Assembly: GCA_902763615.1 (NCBI GenBank)
Contig: CACWSX010000008.1
Location: 1 to 64,000, forward strand
Source of the DNA: an uncultured Prevotellaceae bacterium
Lineage (GTDB): Bacteria > Bacteroidota > Bacteroidia > Bacteroidales > Bacteroidaceae
Reading direction: 5' to 3'
Length of the DNA: 64,000 nucleotides
The notes under the pieces are model-generated. The model saw nothing but the letters and a program-made list of their open reading frames with translations. It was not told where the DNA came from and did no database searches. Of this stretch, positions 22,455 through 30,923 are shown piece by piece. A program made the position numbers and the translations under genes. Each line of letters begins with the position of its first letter. Within the stretch, counting starts at the first letter, position 1.

Positions 22455-22772
22455 ATGAAACGATTTGCCTTTAAGATGTACCTCAAACCTGGGTGCGAGA
22501 AAGAATACGAGAAGCGTCATGCCGCCATCTGGCCGGAACTCGTGAAGATGATTAAGGATGGTGGTGTGAGTAACTACAGCATCTACTGGGACAAGGATAC
22601 CAACATCCTTTTTGGTTATCAGGAGTGCGAGGGAGAGGGGAACTCGCAGGATACTGAGCACGTGGATCCCATTACACAAAAATGGTGGGACATGATGGCT
22701 GACATTATGGAAGTAAATCCCGACAATTCGCCGGTGACTGTACCCGTTCAGGAAGTATTTCATCTGGACTGA
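22455..22772 (+). CDS. rhaM: L-rhamnose mutarotase
   Basis: 105 residues, the usual length. Family features: RFAFKMYLKPGCEKEYEKRH, IWPELVKMIKDGGVSNYSIY (His22-type catalytic region) and a Trp-rich end (ITQKWWDMMADIM). RhaM interconverts alpha and beta anomers of L-rhamnose (some relatives act on L-fucose). It starts 14 bases after the GH2 gene and completes the operon: cleavage, uptake, anomer exchange and oxidation of a deoxysugar. Confidence 0.88.
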   Translation: MKRFAFKMYLKPGCEKEYEKRHAAIWPELVKMIKDGGVSNYSIYWDKDTNILFGYQECEGEGNSQDTEHVDPITQKWWDMMADIMEVNPDNSPVTVPVQEVFHLD

Positions 22773-22797
22773 CCTTGACTTATCTTAATTTTAACAA

Positions 22798-22856
22798 GGA
22801 TTAATCTAAAATTTCGGAAGAGAATGCGGGATTAATCCAAGGATTTTGTAACTTTG
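22798..22856 (+). promoter_or_regulatory. Promoter with upstream inverted repeat, IMP cyclohydrolase gene
   Basis: TAACTTTG at 22849-22856 is the -7 box, about 40 bases before the start. GGATTAATC (22798-22806) and GATTAATCC (22830-22838) are a perfect inverted repeat 23 bases apart covering the -33 region, a possible regulator site. Confidence 0.6.
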
Positions 22857-22895
22857 CACCCTAATTGCATTATTTATAACGTTATAATAGAAAAA

Positions 22896-23489
22896 ATGGC
22901 TGATACAAAGAAAATTAAGACCGCCTTGGTGTCTGTATTCCACAAGGATGGATTGGACGAACTCCTTAAGAAACTGAATGAGGAGGGCGTGAAGTTTTTG
23001 TCGACAGGCGGTACGCAGAAGTTTATTGAGTCACTCGGCTATGAGTGCCAGAAAGTAGAGGATGTAACCACTTATCCCTCTATCCTTGGCGGTCGTGTGA
23101 AGACACTCCATCCGAAGGTGTTCGGAGGAATCCTTGGACGTCGTGACAACGAAGGCGATCAGGCTCAGATGAAGCAGTATGAGATTCCTGAGATTGACTT
23201 GGTGATTGTTGACCTATATCCCTTTGAACAAACGGTAGCCAGCGGTGCTTCCGAGGAAGATATCATCGAGAAAATCGATATTGGCGGCATCTCACTGATT
23301 CGTGCCGGTGCCAAGAACTTTAACGATGTGGTTATCGTACCGAGCAAGGCTGAGTATGGCGTGTTGCTTGACATTCTGAACAAACAGGGCGCAGAGACTA
23401 CTAAGGCTCAGCGCCGTATGTTCGCTACCCGTGCCTTCGGTGTCAGCTCACATTATGACACCGCTATCAATGCTTGGTTTGAGAAGTAA
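22896..23489 (+). CDS. purH: Stand-alone IMP cyclohydrolase (PurH N-terminal domain)
   Basis: 197 residues. It matches the IMP cyclohydrolase (MGS-like) half of PurH: TALVSVFHKDGLDELLKKLN, FLSTGGTQKFIESLGYECQ, ILGGRVKTLHPKVFGGILGR, VIVDLYPFEQTVASGA and GGISLIRAGAKNFNDVVIV. It closes the inosine ring, the last step of IMP synthesis. The usual bacterial PurH has about 510 to 530 residues with an AICAR transformylase domain after it; here the protein ends exactly at the domain border (SHYDTAINAWFEK) and mreB follows after 37 bases. The transformylase must be encoded elsewhere. The start at 22896 is chosen because an earlier ATG (22854) lies in the promoter. Confidence 0.87.
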   Translation: MADTKKIKTALVSVFHKDGLDELLKKLNEEGVKFLSTGGTQKFIESLGYECQKVEDVTTYPSILGGRVKTLHPKVFGGILGRRDNEGDQAQMKQYEIPEIDLVIVDLYPFEQTVASGASEEDIIEKIDIGGISLIRAGAKNFNDVVIVPSKAEYGVLLDILNKQGAETTKAQRRMFATRAFGVSSHYDTAINAWFEK

Positions 23490-23526
23490 TAGTATAAAGT
23501 TAAGAGTTTAAAGTTTATAGTTTATA
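23490..23526 (+). repeat. Heptamer array TAnAGTT before mreB
   Basis: TAAAGTT, AAGAGTT, TAAAGTT, TATAGTT, TATAATG: five 7-base units from about 23494, the last running into the mreB start codon at 23527. Unit and phase are the same as at 18462-18503. Confidence 0.8.
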
Positions 23527-24549
23527 ATGGGATTTTTTAGTTTCGTTCAGGAAATAGCAATGGACCTGGGAACGGCCAATACCATCATTATCAGTGATGA
23601 TAAGATTGTGGTAGACGAGCCATCTGTAGTGGCACTCGACCGTCGTACGGACAAAATGATTGCAGTAGGTGCCCAGGCCAAGATGATGTATGAGAAGACA
23701 CACGATAATATCCGTACCATTCGTCCGCTCCGCGACGGTGTGATTGCCGATTTCTCTGCTTGTGAGCAGATGATGCGTGGCTTGATCAAGATGGTACACA
23801 CCAGTAGTCGTTTGTTCTCACCTTCTCTGCGTATGGTGATTGGCGTTCCCTCAGGCTCTACCGAAGTGGAATTGCGTGCTGTCCGTGATTCTGCGGAGCA
23901 TGCTGATGGCCGTGACGTTTATCTGATTTTTGAGCCGATGGCTGCTGCTATTGGTATAGGCATCGATGTGGAGGCCCCAGAGGGTAATATGATTGTAGAT
24001 ATCGGTGGTGGTTCTACCGAGATTGCTGTGATTTCACTTGGTGGTATCGTCAGCAACAACTCCATCCGTACGGCTGGTGATGATCTGACAGCTGATATTC
24101 AGGAATATATGAGTCGTCAGCACAATGTGAAGGTCAGTGAGCGTATGGCAGAGCGTATTAAGATTCATGTGGGGTCAGCCTTGACCGATCTGGGTGAGGA
24201 TGCGCCAGAAGACTTCGTGGTACATGGGCCTAACCGTATTACTGCCCTGCCTATGGAAGTGCCCGTCTGCTATCAGGAGATTGCACACTGTCTGGACAAG
24301 ACGGTTTCGAAGATTGAAAATGCTGTGCTGTCAGCCCTCGAGAATACACCGCCAGAGCTGTATGCCGACATTGTGAAGAATGGTATCTATCTCTCCGGAG
24401 GTGGTGCCCTGCTTAGAGGTCTAGACCGTCGTCTGCAGGAGAAGATTAATATTCCGTTCCATGTGCCTGAGGATCCCCTCCATAGTGTGGCCAAGGGTGC
24501 CGGTATAGCACTGAAGAATATCGATCGTTTCAACTTCCTGATGCGATAA
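23527..24549 (+). CDS. mreB: Rod-shape-determining actin-like protein MreB
   Basis: 340 residues. Actin-fold signatures: IAMDLGTANTIIISDDKIVV (phosphate-1 loop), GVPSGSTEVELRAVRDSAEH, MAAAIGIGIDVEAPEGNMIVD, then DIGGGSTEIAVISLGGIV (phosphate-2) and YLSGGGALLRGLD (adenosine motif). MreB polymerises under the inner membrane and directs lateral wall synthesis. It heads mreB-mreC-mreD-PBP2-rodA, the complete elongasome operon. Confidence 0.97.
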   Translation: MGFFSFVQEIAMDLGTANTIIISDDKIVVDEPSVVALDRRTDKMIAVGAQAKMMYEKTHDNIRTIRPLRDGVIADFSACEQMMRGLIKMVHTSSRLFSPSLRMVIGVPSGSTEVELRAVRDSAEHADGRDVYLIFEPMAAAIGIGIDVEAPEGNMIVDIGGGSTEIAVISLGGIVSNNSIRTAGDDLTADIQEYMSRQHNVKVSERMAERIKIHVGSALTDLGEDAPEDFVVHGPNRITALPMEVPVCYQEIAHCLDKTVSKIENAVLSALENTPPELYADIVKNGIYLSGGGALLRGLDRRLQEKINIPFHVPEDPLHSVAKGAGIALKNIDRFNFLMR

Positions 24550-24565
24550 CATATAAACATAGGGA

Positions 24566-25438
24566 ATGAGCAATCTGCTGGATTTCCTGAGGAAGTATCA
24601 TCATTGGCTCCTTTTCGTTTTCCTGGAAGTGGTCAGTGCCGTGTTGCTGTTCAAATTTAACAGTTATCAGGGTAGTGTATGGCTCTCTTCGGCCAATGTG
24701 GCAGTGGGAAAGATGTATGAAATGGAGAGTGGTGTTACTTCTTTTTTCAGCATGACACGTGCCAATGAGGAACTTACCTTGCGCAATTTCTATTTGGAAA
24801 GACAGGTGGACCAGTTGCGTCGACTCTATACGGAGATGACACACGACACCACGGTGATAGAGCGTCAGGAATTGCAGTTTCTCAGCAAATATAAGCTTAT
24901 TCCGGCTAAGGTGGTGGCGAACACGGTTAACAAGCCTGATAATCTGATGACGATTGACAAGGGTGCTGCCGATGGCGTAGAGGTGAACATGGGCGTGGCC
25001 AGTGGCAATGGTATTGTCGGCGTGGTCTATCTAGTGTCTGAGCATTATGCAATCGTCATTCCGGCTCTGAATACGACAATGTCGCGTATCAGCTGCTCCA
25101 TCCGAAACAGCAATTATTTTGGTTATCTACATTGGAGTGGGGGAGATCCTGCCATCGCCTATCTGGAGGATGTGCCGCGTCATGCCCGCTTTAAGAAAGG
25201 AGAGTGGGTCGTAACCAGTGGCTATTCTTCAATCTTTCCTTCGGGGGTGTTGGTGGGCCAGATAGAGAAAGTTTTTAATTCGGCCGACGGTCTGTCGTAT
25301 AAGTTACAATTACGTCTGAGTACCGATTTCAGTTGCTTGCGTGATGTCTGTGTCATTAGTGATAAACGCGTCGCCGAGCAGGTCAAGCTCTTGGAAGCAG
25401 CCCGCGACTCGATGGCGTTAACCAATAGAGACAGGTAA
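24566..25438 (+). CDS. mreC: Rod-shape-determining protein MreC
   Basis: 290 residues: one N-terminal membrane helix (WLLFVFLEVVSAVLLFKF), a coiled-coil (MTRANEELTLRNFYLERQVD) and the beta-barrel MreC domain (VVANTVNKPDNLMTIDKGAA, then GVASGNGIVGVVYLVSEHY and WVVTSGYSSIFPSGVLVGQI). It links MreB to the periplasmic synthases. Placed 16 bases after mreB. Confidence 0.95.
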   Translation: MSNLLDFLRKYHHWLLFVFLEVVSAVLLFKFNSYQGSVWLSSANVAVGKMYEMESGVTSFFSMTRANEELTLRNFYLERQVDQLRRLYTEMTHDTTVIERQELQFLSKYKLIPAKVVANTVNKPDNLMTIDKGAADGVEVNMGVASGNGIVGVVYLVSEHYAIVIPALNTTMSRISCSIRNSNYFGYLHWSGGDPAIAYLEDVPRHARFKKGEWVVTSGYSSIFPSGVLVGQIEKVFNSADGLSYKLQLRLSTDFSCLRDVCVISDKRVAEQVKLLEAARDSMALTNRDR

Positions 25439-25471
25439 CATTCGAATAAGTCAGTTTAAAATAATAGAGGG

Positions 25472-25972
25472 GTGTCAGTAGAGTTTTTCAAACGTTTGGG
25501 ATGGTTCATCGTCCTTTGTGTGGCTCAGGTGTTGATTCTGAACCATATTCATCTGTATGACATTGCTATCCCTTTGTTGTATGTCTATTTTACCATCACC
25601 TTCCATCGGGGTACGCCAAAGTGGATGATTCTATTGTGGAGCTTTGCGTTAGGACTAGCCATCGACGTGTTCTCTAATACCCCAGGTCTGGCTTCGGGCT
25701 CCATGACGCTCATCGCTATCGTTCAGCCTTATCTGTTAGAGTTGTTCGTACCCCGTGATTCAACTGAGAATCTAAAGGTGTCGGTTTCAACTTTGGGTAT
25801 TGGTAAATTCATCATCTTCAGTTTGGTGCTTGTGGTGGTCTATTGTCTGGTGTTCTTTGCTTTGGAGGCTTTCAGCTTCTACAATTGGCAGCATTGGTTA
25901 GCATGTGCAGGTGCCAGTTCTCTTCTGACATTTGCGCTGATGATGGCAATCGAAAGTGTTCGTAGGAAGTGA
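25472..25972 (+). CDS. mreD: Rod-shape-determining protein MreD
   Basis: 166 residues, nearly all hydrophobic, with five or six membrane helices (FIVLCVAQVLILNHIHLYDI, FALGLAIDVFSN). The start is GTG at 25472, preceded by AATAGAGGG as ribosome site; no ATG is suitably placed. The stop overlaps the PBP2 start. Confidence 0.9.
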   Translation: MSVEFFKRLGWFIVLCVAQVLILNHIHLYDIAIPLLYVYFTITFHRGTPKWMILLWSFALGLAIDVFSNTPGLASGSMTLIAIVQPYLLELFVPRDSTENLKVSVSTLGIGKFIIFSLVLVVVYCLVFFALEAFSFYNWQHWLACAGASSLLTFALMMAIESVRRK

Positions 25973-27825
25973 AGGAAAAAAACGATCTTGCTGAAAGGAA
26001 ATATATCATCGCTGCGGTGGCCGTTGTCATCGTGGTTGTTTATATCATCCGTCTTTTTACGCTCCAGATTACTAGTGATGATTACAAGAAAAGTGCCGAC
26101 TCGAATGCCTTTTTGAAGAAGGTGGATTTCCCGTCGCGTGGGAATATCACCGATCGCAATGGCAAACTGTTGGTGTTCAATCAGCCTGCTTATGACATCA
26201 TGGTGGTGATGAATGAGGCGAAGGATCACTTGGATACCCTTGATTTGTGTAATGCCTTGAATATCACAAGGGAAGAGTTCGACCGCAGGATGGCAACCAT
26301 CAAGGACCGTTCGAAGAATCCTGGCTATTCGCGTTTTACCCAGCAATTGTTCCTGCCTCAACTCAGTGACAAGGATTTCAGTATCTTCCAAGAGAAGATG
26401 TTCCGCTTCCCCGGTTTCTATGTCCAGCGGCGTAGTATCCGTCAGTATCAGTACAATCTGGCGGCACATGTCTTGGGAGATGTCGCAGAGGTGTCACCTG
26501 CCGATATAGAGGAAGACGAATATTATCAGCCAGGTGACTATATTGGAAAACTGGGCGTGGAACGTTCCTATGAGAAACAGCTGCGTGGTGTGAAAGGTAT
26601 TCAAATCTTGTTGCGTGATGCCCATGGCCGTATCCAAGGCCGTTACCAGAATGGTGCCCTCGACCGAAAACCGGTGCCCGGGAAGAATCTGACGTTGAGC
26701 TTGGACTATGAATTGCAAGCCCTTGGTGAACGGTTGTTGGAAGGCAAAATCGGCAGTATTGTGGCCATAGAACCCTCTACCGGTGAAGTGTTGTGCATGG
26801 TCTCTTCGCCTTCGTATGACCCGCGTATGATGGTTGGTCGTGAGCGCAGTAAGAACCATCACATCCTGAGTCAGGATCAGTGGAAACCCTTGCTCAACCG
26901 CAGTATCATGGGACAGTATCCGCCAGGTTCTACCTTCAAGACCACCCAAGGCCTGACCTTCCTGAGTGAAGGAATTATAACCCCGTCGACACCCTATCCG
27001 TGTGGCCATGGTTTTAATTTCAAGGGCCTTCATGTGGGGTGTCACGGTCATGCATCTCCGTTACCTTTAGTGCCTGCGTTGAGTACCTCTTGCAATGGCT
27101 TCTTCTGTTGGGGACTATACCACATGATCAATACCCATATATCCAAATACGGTACAGTACAGAATGCGATGGATACTTGGCGTGACTATATGGTTAGTAT
27201 GGGTTTTGGGTATCGCTTGGGGGTGGATCTTCCTGGAGAGAAACGCGGCCTGATTCCGAATGCCTCGTTCTATGACAAAGCCTATAAGGGCTCTTGGAAT
27301 GGCCTGACTGTCATCTCAATTGCCATCGGACAGGGTGAGGTAAATGCTACCCCGTTGCAGATTGCCAATTTGGCTGCCACCATCGCCAATCGTGGATATT
27401 ATTACGTGCCTCATGTGGTGAGAAAGGTGCAGGGTGAACCCCTCGACACTGCCTTTACACGTCGCCATTTCACGAAGGCCGACCGTAAAGCCTACGATTA
27501 TGTGGTGCAGGGTATGCGCTCGTCTGTCATGGGAGGTACTTGTAAGGCGTTGGGCCGCTATGAGTTCATGGCCTGTGGTAAAACTGGTACGGCACAGAAT
27601 CGAGGTCACGATCACTCGGTATTCATGGGATTTGCCCCGATGGACAATCCGAAAATTGCTGTAGCGGTGTATGTTGAGAATGGTGGTTGGGGTGCTACCT
27701 ATGGTGTGCCTATTGGTGGCCTGATCATGGAAAAGTATATCAATGGAAAACTGTCCGAAGCCTCGGAGAAAAAGGCAACGGAGTTCCAAAACAAACGAAT
27801 TGCATATGGCTCAGCAGACAGATAA
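25969..27825 (+). CDS. mrdA: Penicillin-binding protein 2, elongation transpeptidase
   Basis: 618 residues with GTG start overlapping the mreD stop (GTGA). One N-terminal membrane helix (YIIAAVAVVIVVVYIIRLF), a dimerisation domain (VDFPSRGNITDRNGKLLVFN) and a transpeptidase domain. Active-site motifs: SxxK as S321-TFK in PPGSTFKT, SxN as STSCNG and KTG as CGKTGTAQN. It cross-links peptidoglycan during cell elongation with RodA, whose gene overlaps its 3' end by 20 bases. Confidence 0.95.
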   Translation: MKEKNDLAERKYIIAAVAVVIVVVYIIRLFTLQITSDDYKKSADSNAFLKKVDFPSRGNITDRNGKLLVFNQPAYDIMVVMNEAKDHLDTLDLCNALNITREEFDRRMATIKDRSKNPGYSRFTQQLFLPQLSDKDFSIFQEKMFRFPGFYVQRRSIRQYQYNLAAHVLGDVAEVSPADIEEDEYYQPGDYIGKLGVERSYEKQLRGVKGIQILLRDAHGRIQGRYQNGALDRKPVPGKNLTLSLDYELQALGERLLEGKIGSIVAIEPSTGEVLCMVSSPSYDPRMMVGRERSKNHHILSQDQWKPLLNRSIMGQYPPGSTFKTTQGLTFLSEGIITPSTPYPCGHGFNFKGLHVGCHGHASPLPLVPALSTSCNGFFCWGLYHMINTHISKYGTVQNAMDTWRDYMVSMGFGYRLGVDLPGEKRGLIPNASFYDKAYKGSWNGLTVISIAIGQGEVNATPLQIANLAATIANRGYYYVPHVVRKVQGEPLDTAFTRRHFTKADRKAYDYVVQGMRSSVMGGTCKALGRYEFMACGKTGTAQNRGHDHSVFMGFAPMDNPKIAVAVYVENGGWGATYGVPIGGLIMEKYINGKLSEASEKKATEFQNKRIAYGSADR

Positions 27826-29275
27826 AAAAAACAGTGTGTTGCGTTCCATCGATTGGCTGACAATCTTGTTTTACTTAGGATTGCTCACCTTTGGCTGGGT
27901 CAGCGTTTGCGGTGCTAGCTATACCTATGGCGAAACCGATATCTTCAGCCTCGACAGTCGTTCGGGTATGCAGATCGTCTGGATTGGTACGTCTATTGTG
28001 TTAGGACTGGTCATCCTGTTATTGGATAATCGCTTTTATGATACTTTCGCCTATCTGATTTATGCTGTTTTAGTGCTATTGTTGATAGCGACCATCTTCA
28101 ATCCCCATACCATTAAAGGTTCGCGATCGTGGTTGGTGTTAGGCCCTTTGCGTGTACAACCTGCGGAATTTGCGAAGTTCGCGACGGCATTGGCGTTGGC
28201 AAAACTGATGAGTACCTATGGCTACGATATCAAAAAATGGAAAGACTTTGCCATTGCTCTAGGCTTTATTTTCCTGCCAATGTTCTGTATTGTGCTTCAG
28301 CGAGAAACGGGTTCGGCCCTTGTCTATCTGGCCTTCTTCCTAATGCTTTATAGGGAGGGTATGTCGGGCAGCCTGCTCTTTACCGGTGTGGCGATGGTCA
28401 TCTATTTCGTGATAGGTATCCGTTTTGCTGACACAATGCTACTGTATACGCCTACCTCGGTGGGTAAATTCGTCGTGTTGTTGTTGATACAACTGTTTTC
28501 TGGCTTGATGGTCTTCTTCTATTGCGGAAACAAACGCGACGGCATGCGGGTTATATTGGCCGGCTTGGGCATTACCCTGATATTCTCGCTGTTCTCGCTA
28601 TATGTGATTCCCTTCGACATCGTTTATGTACAGTTGGTCACGACGGCGTTAATGATTGGCTATCTGTTGTGGCAAGGTGTGGCCACCCGTGTGCGTAATT
28701 ATTTATGGATTGCTCTTTTCGCCGTCGGTTCAATTGTGTTCTTCAATGCAGCCGACTATGTGCTGAATAATGTGTTGGAACGCCACCAGAGGGTACGTAT
28801 CAATGTGCTGTTGGGGCTCGAGGAAGACTTGAAAGGTGCTGGCTATAATGTGCATCAAAGTCAGATTGCTATTGGCTCTGGCGGTATTGAAGGAAAGGGC
28901 TTCCTCAATGGTACACAGACCAAGTTGAAGTATGTGCCTGAGCAGGATACCGACTTTATTTTCTGTACGGTCGGTGAGGAGGAGGGCTTTGTCGGCTCTG
29001 CAAGTGTATTATTGCTTTTCCTGGCATTAATCCTGCGACTGATATACCTTTCTGAACGACAACCATACCGCTTTGGAAGGGTGTATGGCTATTCGGTGCT
29101 GAGCATTTTCTTATTCCATGTGTTTATCAATGTGGGTATGGTCTTAGGACTGACGCCTGTGATTGGTATTCCTTTGCCGTTCTTCAGCTATGGTGGCTCC
29201 TCATTATGGGGCTTTACCATCCTACTGTTTATTTTCCTGCGTATCGACGCTAGTCGGCATCTCGCTCGATCTTAA
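27806..29275 (+). CDS. rodA: RodA, SEDS-family peptidoglycan glycosyltransferase
   Basis: 489 residues from the ATG at 27806 (MAQQTDKKNSV); a longer frame from 27743 lies deep inside mrdA. About ten membrane helices. SEDS motifs: KGSRSWLVLGPLRVQPAEFA, then QRETGSALVYLAFFLMLYRE, GTQTKLKYVPEQDTDFIF and the end VIGIPLPFFSYGGSSLWGF. It polymerises glycan strands with PBP2. A 100-residue insertion of extra helices lies in the middle, as in other Bacteroidota. Its last 26 bases overlap the 3' end of gldH on the opposite strand. Confidence 0.95.
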   Translation: MAQQTDKKNSVLRSIDWLTILFYLGLLTFGWVSVCGASYTYGETDIFSLDSRSGMQIVWIGTSIVLGLVILLLDNRFYDTFAYLIYAVLVLLLIATIFNPHTIKGSRSWLVLGPLRVQPAEFAKFATALALAKLMSTYGYDIKKWKDFAIALGFIFLPMFCIVLQRETGSALVYLAFFLMLYREGMSGSLLFTGVAMVIYFVIGIRFADTMLLYTPTSVGKFVVLLLIQLFSGLMVFFYCGNKRDGMRVILAGLGITLIFSLFSLYVIPFDIVYVQLVTTALMIGYLLWQGVATRVRNYLWIALFAVGSIVFFNAADYVLNNVLERHQRVRINVLLGLEEDLKGAGYNVHQSQIAIGSGGIEGKGFLNGTQTKLKYVPEQDTDFIFCTVGEEEGFVGSASVLLLFLALILRLIYLSERQPYRFGRVYGYSVLSIFLFHVFINVGMVLGLTPVIGIPLPFFSYGGSSLWGFTILLFIFLRIDASRHLARS

Positions 29276-29729
29276 TGCCGATGTCTGTTACGCCAGGCAT
29301 GATTTCCCGTTTCATGTTATGCTTGACGAGAATGTGAAGAGAATCGCCTTCTGCCAGGCGGATGGTATTCACGTGGAAGGTGTACTGGTAGTGATTGATA
29401 CCTGTGCCTCTGATGGTGCCCTTCTTGTCAATTAAGTGACAGTTTAGCGTGTCGTAATGACAATAGCCCGAAGGCAGGACAGTCTGCTGGACAATCAGAC
29501 ACAAACCCAAGAATGGGTAATCTTCATTGATTCTCAGACCAAGTTCTTCTTTGTAATAACCAGCCTCTTTAACAGGGGGAATGCCGAAGCAAATGGTGTC
29601 ATTTTTCTCCCAGCCCGTTATGGGGGTAGGCTCATAATGACTATAGATTGGCAGACGGTCGCATGAGGTGAGTCCGCATGCAACCGTCAGCATCAGTCCT
29701 ATGATGACCTGTCTGCGAGATTTAAGCAT
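29250..29729 (-). CDS. gldH: GldH-family gliding/T9SS-associated lipoprotein
   Basis: 159 residues from MLKSRRQV; the longer frame from 29825 lies inside ricT. Signal peptide with lipobox LTSC, then IYSHYEPTPITGWEKNDTIC and a beta-rich body (GINHYQYTFHVNTIRLAEGD) typical of GldH. Required for gliding in Flavobacterium; in non-gliding Bacteroidales its role is less clear but it accompanies T9SS genes. The start overlaps ricT by eight bases, and the 3' end overlaps rodA (convergent) by 26. Confidence 0.8.
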   Translation of the reverse strand: MLKSRRQVIIGLMLTVACGLTSCDRLPIYSHYEPTPITGWEKNDTICFGIPPVKEAGYYKEELGLRINEDYPFLGLCLIVQQTVLPSGYCHYDTLNCHLIDKKGTIRGTGINHYQYTFHVNTIRLAEGDSLHILVKHNMKREIMPGVTDIGIKIERDAD

Positions 29730-30867
29730 TATCTTTCTTTTTATCTGCTTTTGGAGAATCGTTGCCGCCACTCTTCTTCTTTTTCTTCTTTTTCTTGGCT
29801 TTGTCGAAGCGGCTGATATCACCACCTGCCAGATCTACATGTTGTTTGACGGGTTTCGTGTGGCCGTCTTCCTGCAAAGAGGCTGGCTTCTCTCCATTTC
29901 TGTTCATCTCAATAATCTCTTTGGCGCGTGCAGCAGAGATGGTTTCCAGATTGGCAGCGATATTCTTGTCCGTCGAGTAAGTGACGATCTCTGCGAGAAT
30001 ATCGCTCTTGAAAAGATAATAATCGGCATCAAGGGTTTGTAGAACAATATCTTTGCCAGGCAACTTACGACTAGCCTCCAAATAGTCGTCCACCTCATAG
30101 TTCAGACAACATTTCAGTTTGGCACACATGCCGGCGAGTTTCTGAGGATTCAGGGAGATATCCTGGAAACGGGCTGCATTGGTGGAAACAGAGACAAAGT
30201 TCTTCATCCAGGTGGCACAACAGAGTTCACGGCCGCAGGGACCAGTACCACCGATGCGTCCAGCTTCCTGACGGGCACCAATCTGCTTCATCTCAATGCG
30301 CACGTGGAAGGCAGCTGCCAAATCCTTGATGAGTTGACGAAAGTCCACACGTTCGTCGGCGATATAGTAGAAGATCGCCTTGTTGCCATCACCCTGATAT
30401 TCCACATCACCAATCTTCATGTCGAGACCCAGTCCTTTGGCGATGACGCGACTTTCGATCATGGTTGAGTGCTCGCGTGCCTTTGCTTCGCGGAATTTCT
30501 GCATGTCAATCTCGCGGGCGATGCGGTAGACGCGTTTGATATCGTCGAGCGATTTCAGGTTTGCCTTCTTGATTTGGAGCTTCACCAGTCTGCCCGTCAA
30601 CGTCACTACACCGATGTCATGACCAGGACTTGCCTCGACCGCCACGATATCGCCCTTCTTCAAGGGCAGATTGTTGACGTTGTGGTAATAGCCTTTGCGC
30701 GTATGCTTAAACTGTACTTCTACCAGGTCGGTGTCTTCGGCATTGCCTGGAATATCAGCCAGCCAGTCGTAGGTGTTCAGTTGTCGGTCTTGACGGCCAA
30801 CAGCTTGATGGCAGAGTCCTCTGTCACATCCCACGCGTATTGGTAATTCTTTTGTCTTTTCTTCCAT
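29722..30867 (-). CDS. ricT: PSP1-domain protein (RicT/YaaT family)
   Basis: 381 residues. PSP1 core: LVEVQFKHTRKGYYHNVNNL, then KGDIVAVEASPGHDIGVVTL, and the Cys-rich part GTGPCGRELCCATWMKNFVS with CAKLKCCLNYEVDDY. In Bacillus RicT belongs to a complex with iron-sulfur clusters that acts on RNA maturation; the two Cys groups are kept here. The C-terminal 80 residues are a species-type extension ending in a poly-Lys run (nine Lys) and KKDNA. It sits between holB and gldH, a common Bacteroidales order. Confidence 0.85.
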   Translation of the reverse strand: MEEKTKELPIRVGCDRGLCHQAVGRQDRQLNTYDWLADIPGNAEDTDLVEVQFKHTRKGYYHNVNNLPLKKGDIVAVEASPGHDIGVVTLTGRLVKLQIKKANLKSLDDIKRVYRIAREIDMQKFREAKAREHSTMIESRVIAKGLGLDMKIGDVEYQGDGNKAIFYYIADERVDFRQLIKDLAAAFHVRIEMKQIGARQEAGRIGGTGPCGRELCCATWMKNFVSVSTNAARFQDISLNPQKLAGMCAKLKCCLNYEVDDYLEASRKLPGKDIVLQTLDADYYLFKSDILAEIVTYSTDKNIAANLETISAARAKEIIEMNRNGEKPASLQEDGHTKPVKQHVDLAGGDISRFDKAKKKKKKKKSGGNDSPKADKKKDNA

Positions 30868-30879
30868 ATTTTTATTATT

Positions 30880-30923
30880 TATAGGTTGTCCTGGGCTTTC
30901 CTAGGCCTTTCTGGACTTTCCTA
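30880..30923 (-). repeat. Decamer array at the holB-ricT junction
   Basis: On the minus strand the gap reads AGGAAAGTCC, AGAAAGGCCT, AGGAAAGCCC, AGGACAACCT: four imperfect 10-base units. The holB stop codon TAG overlaps the first unit. Confidence 0.7.

Noticed and set aside
18462-23526. Heptamer arrays as CRISPR or microsatellite sequencing artefacts
   Set aside because: Units are imperfect and differ between sites, and each lies precisely between genes, which does not fit either explanation.
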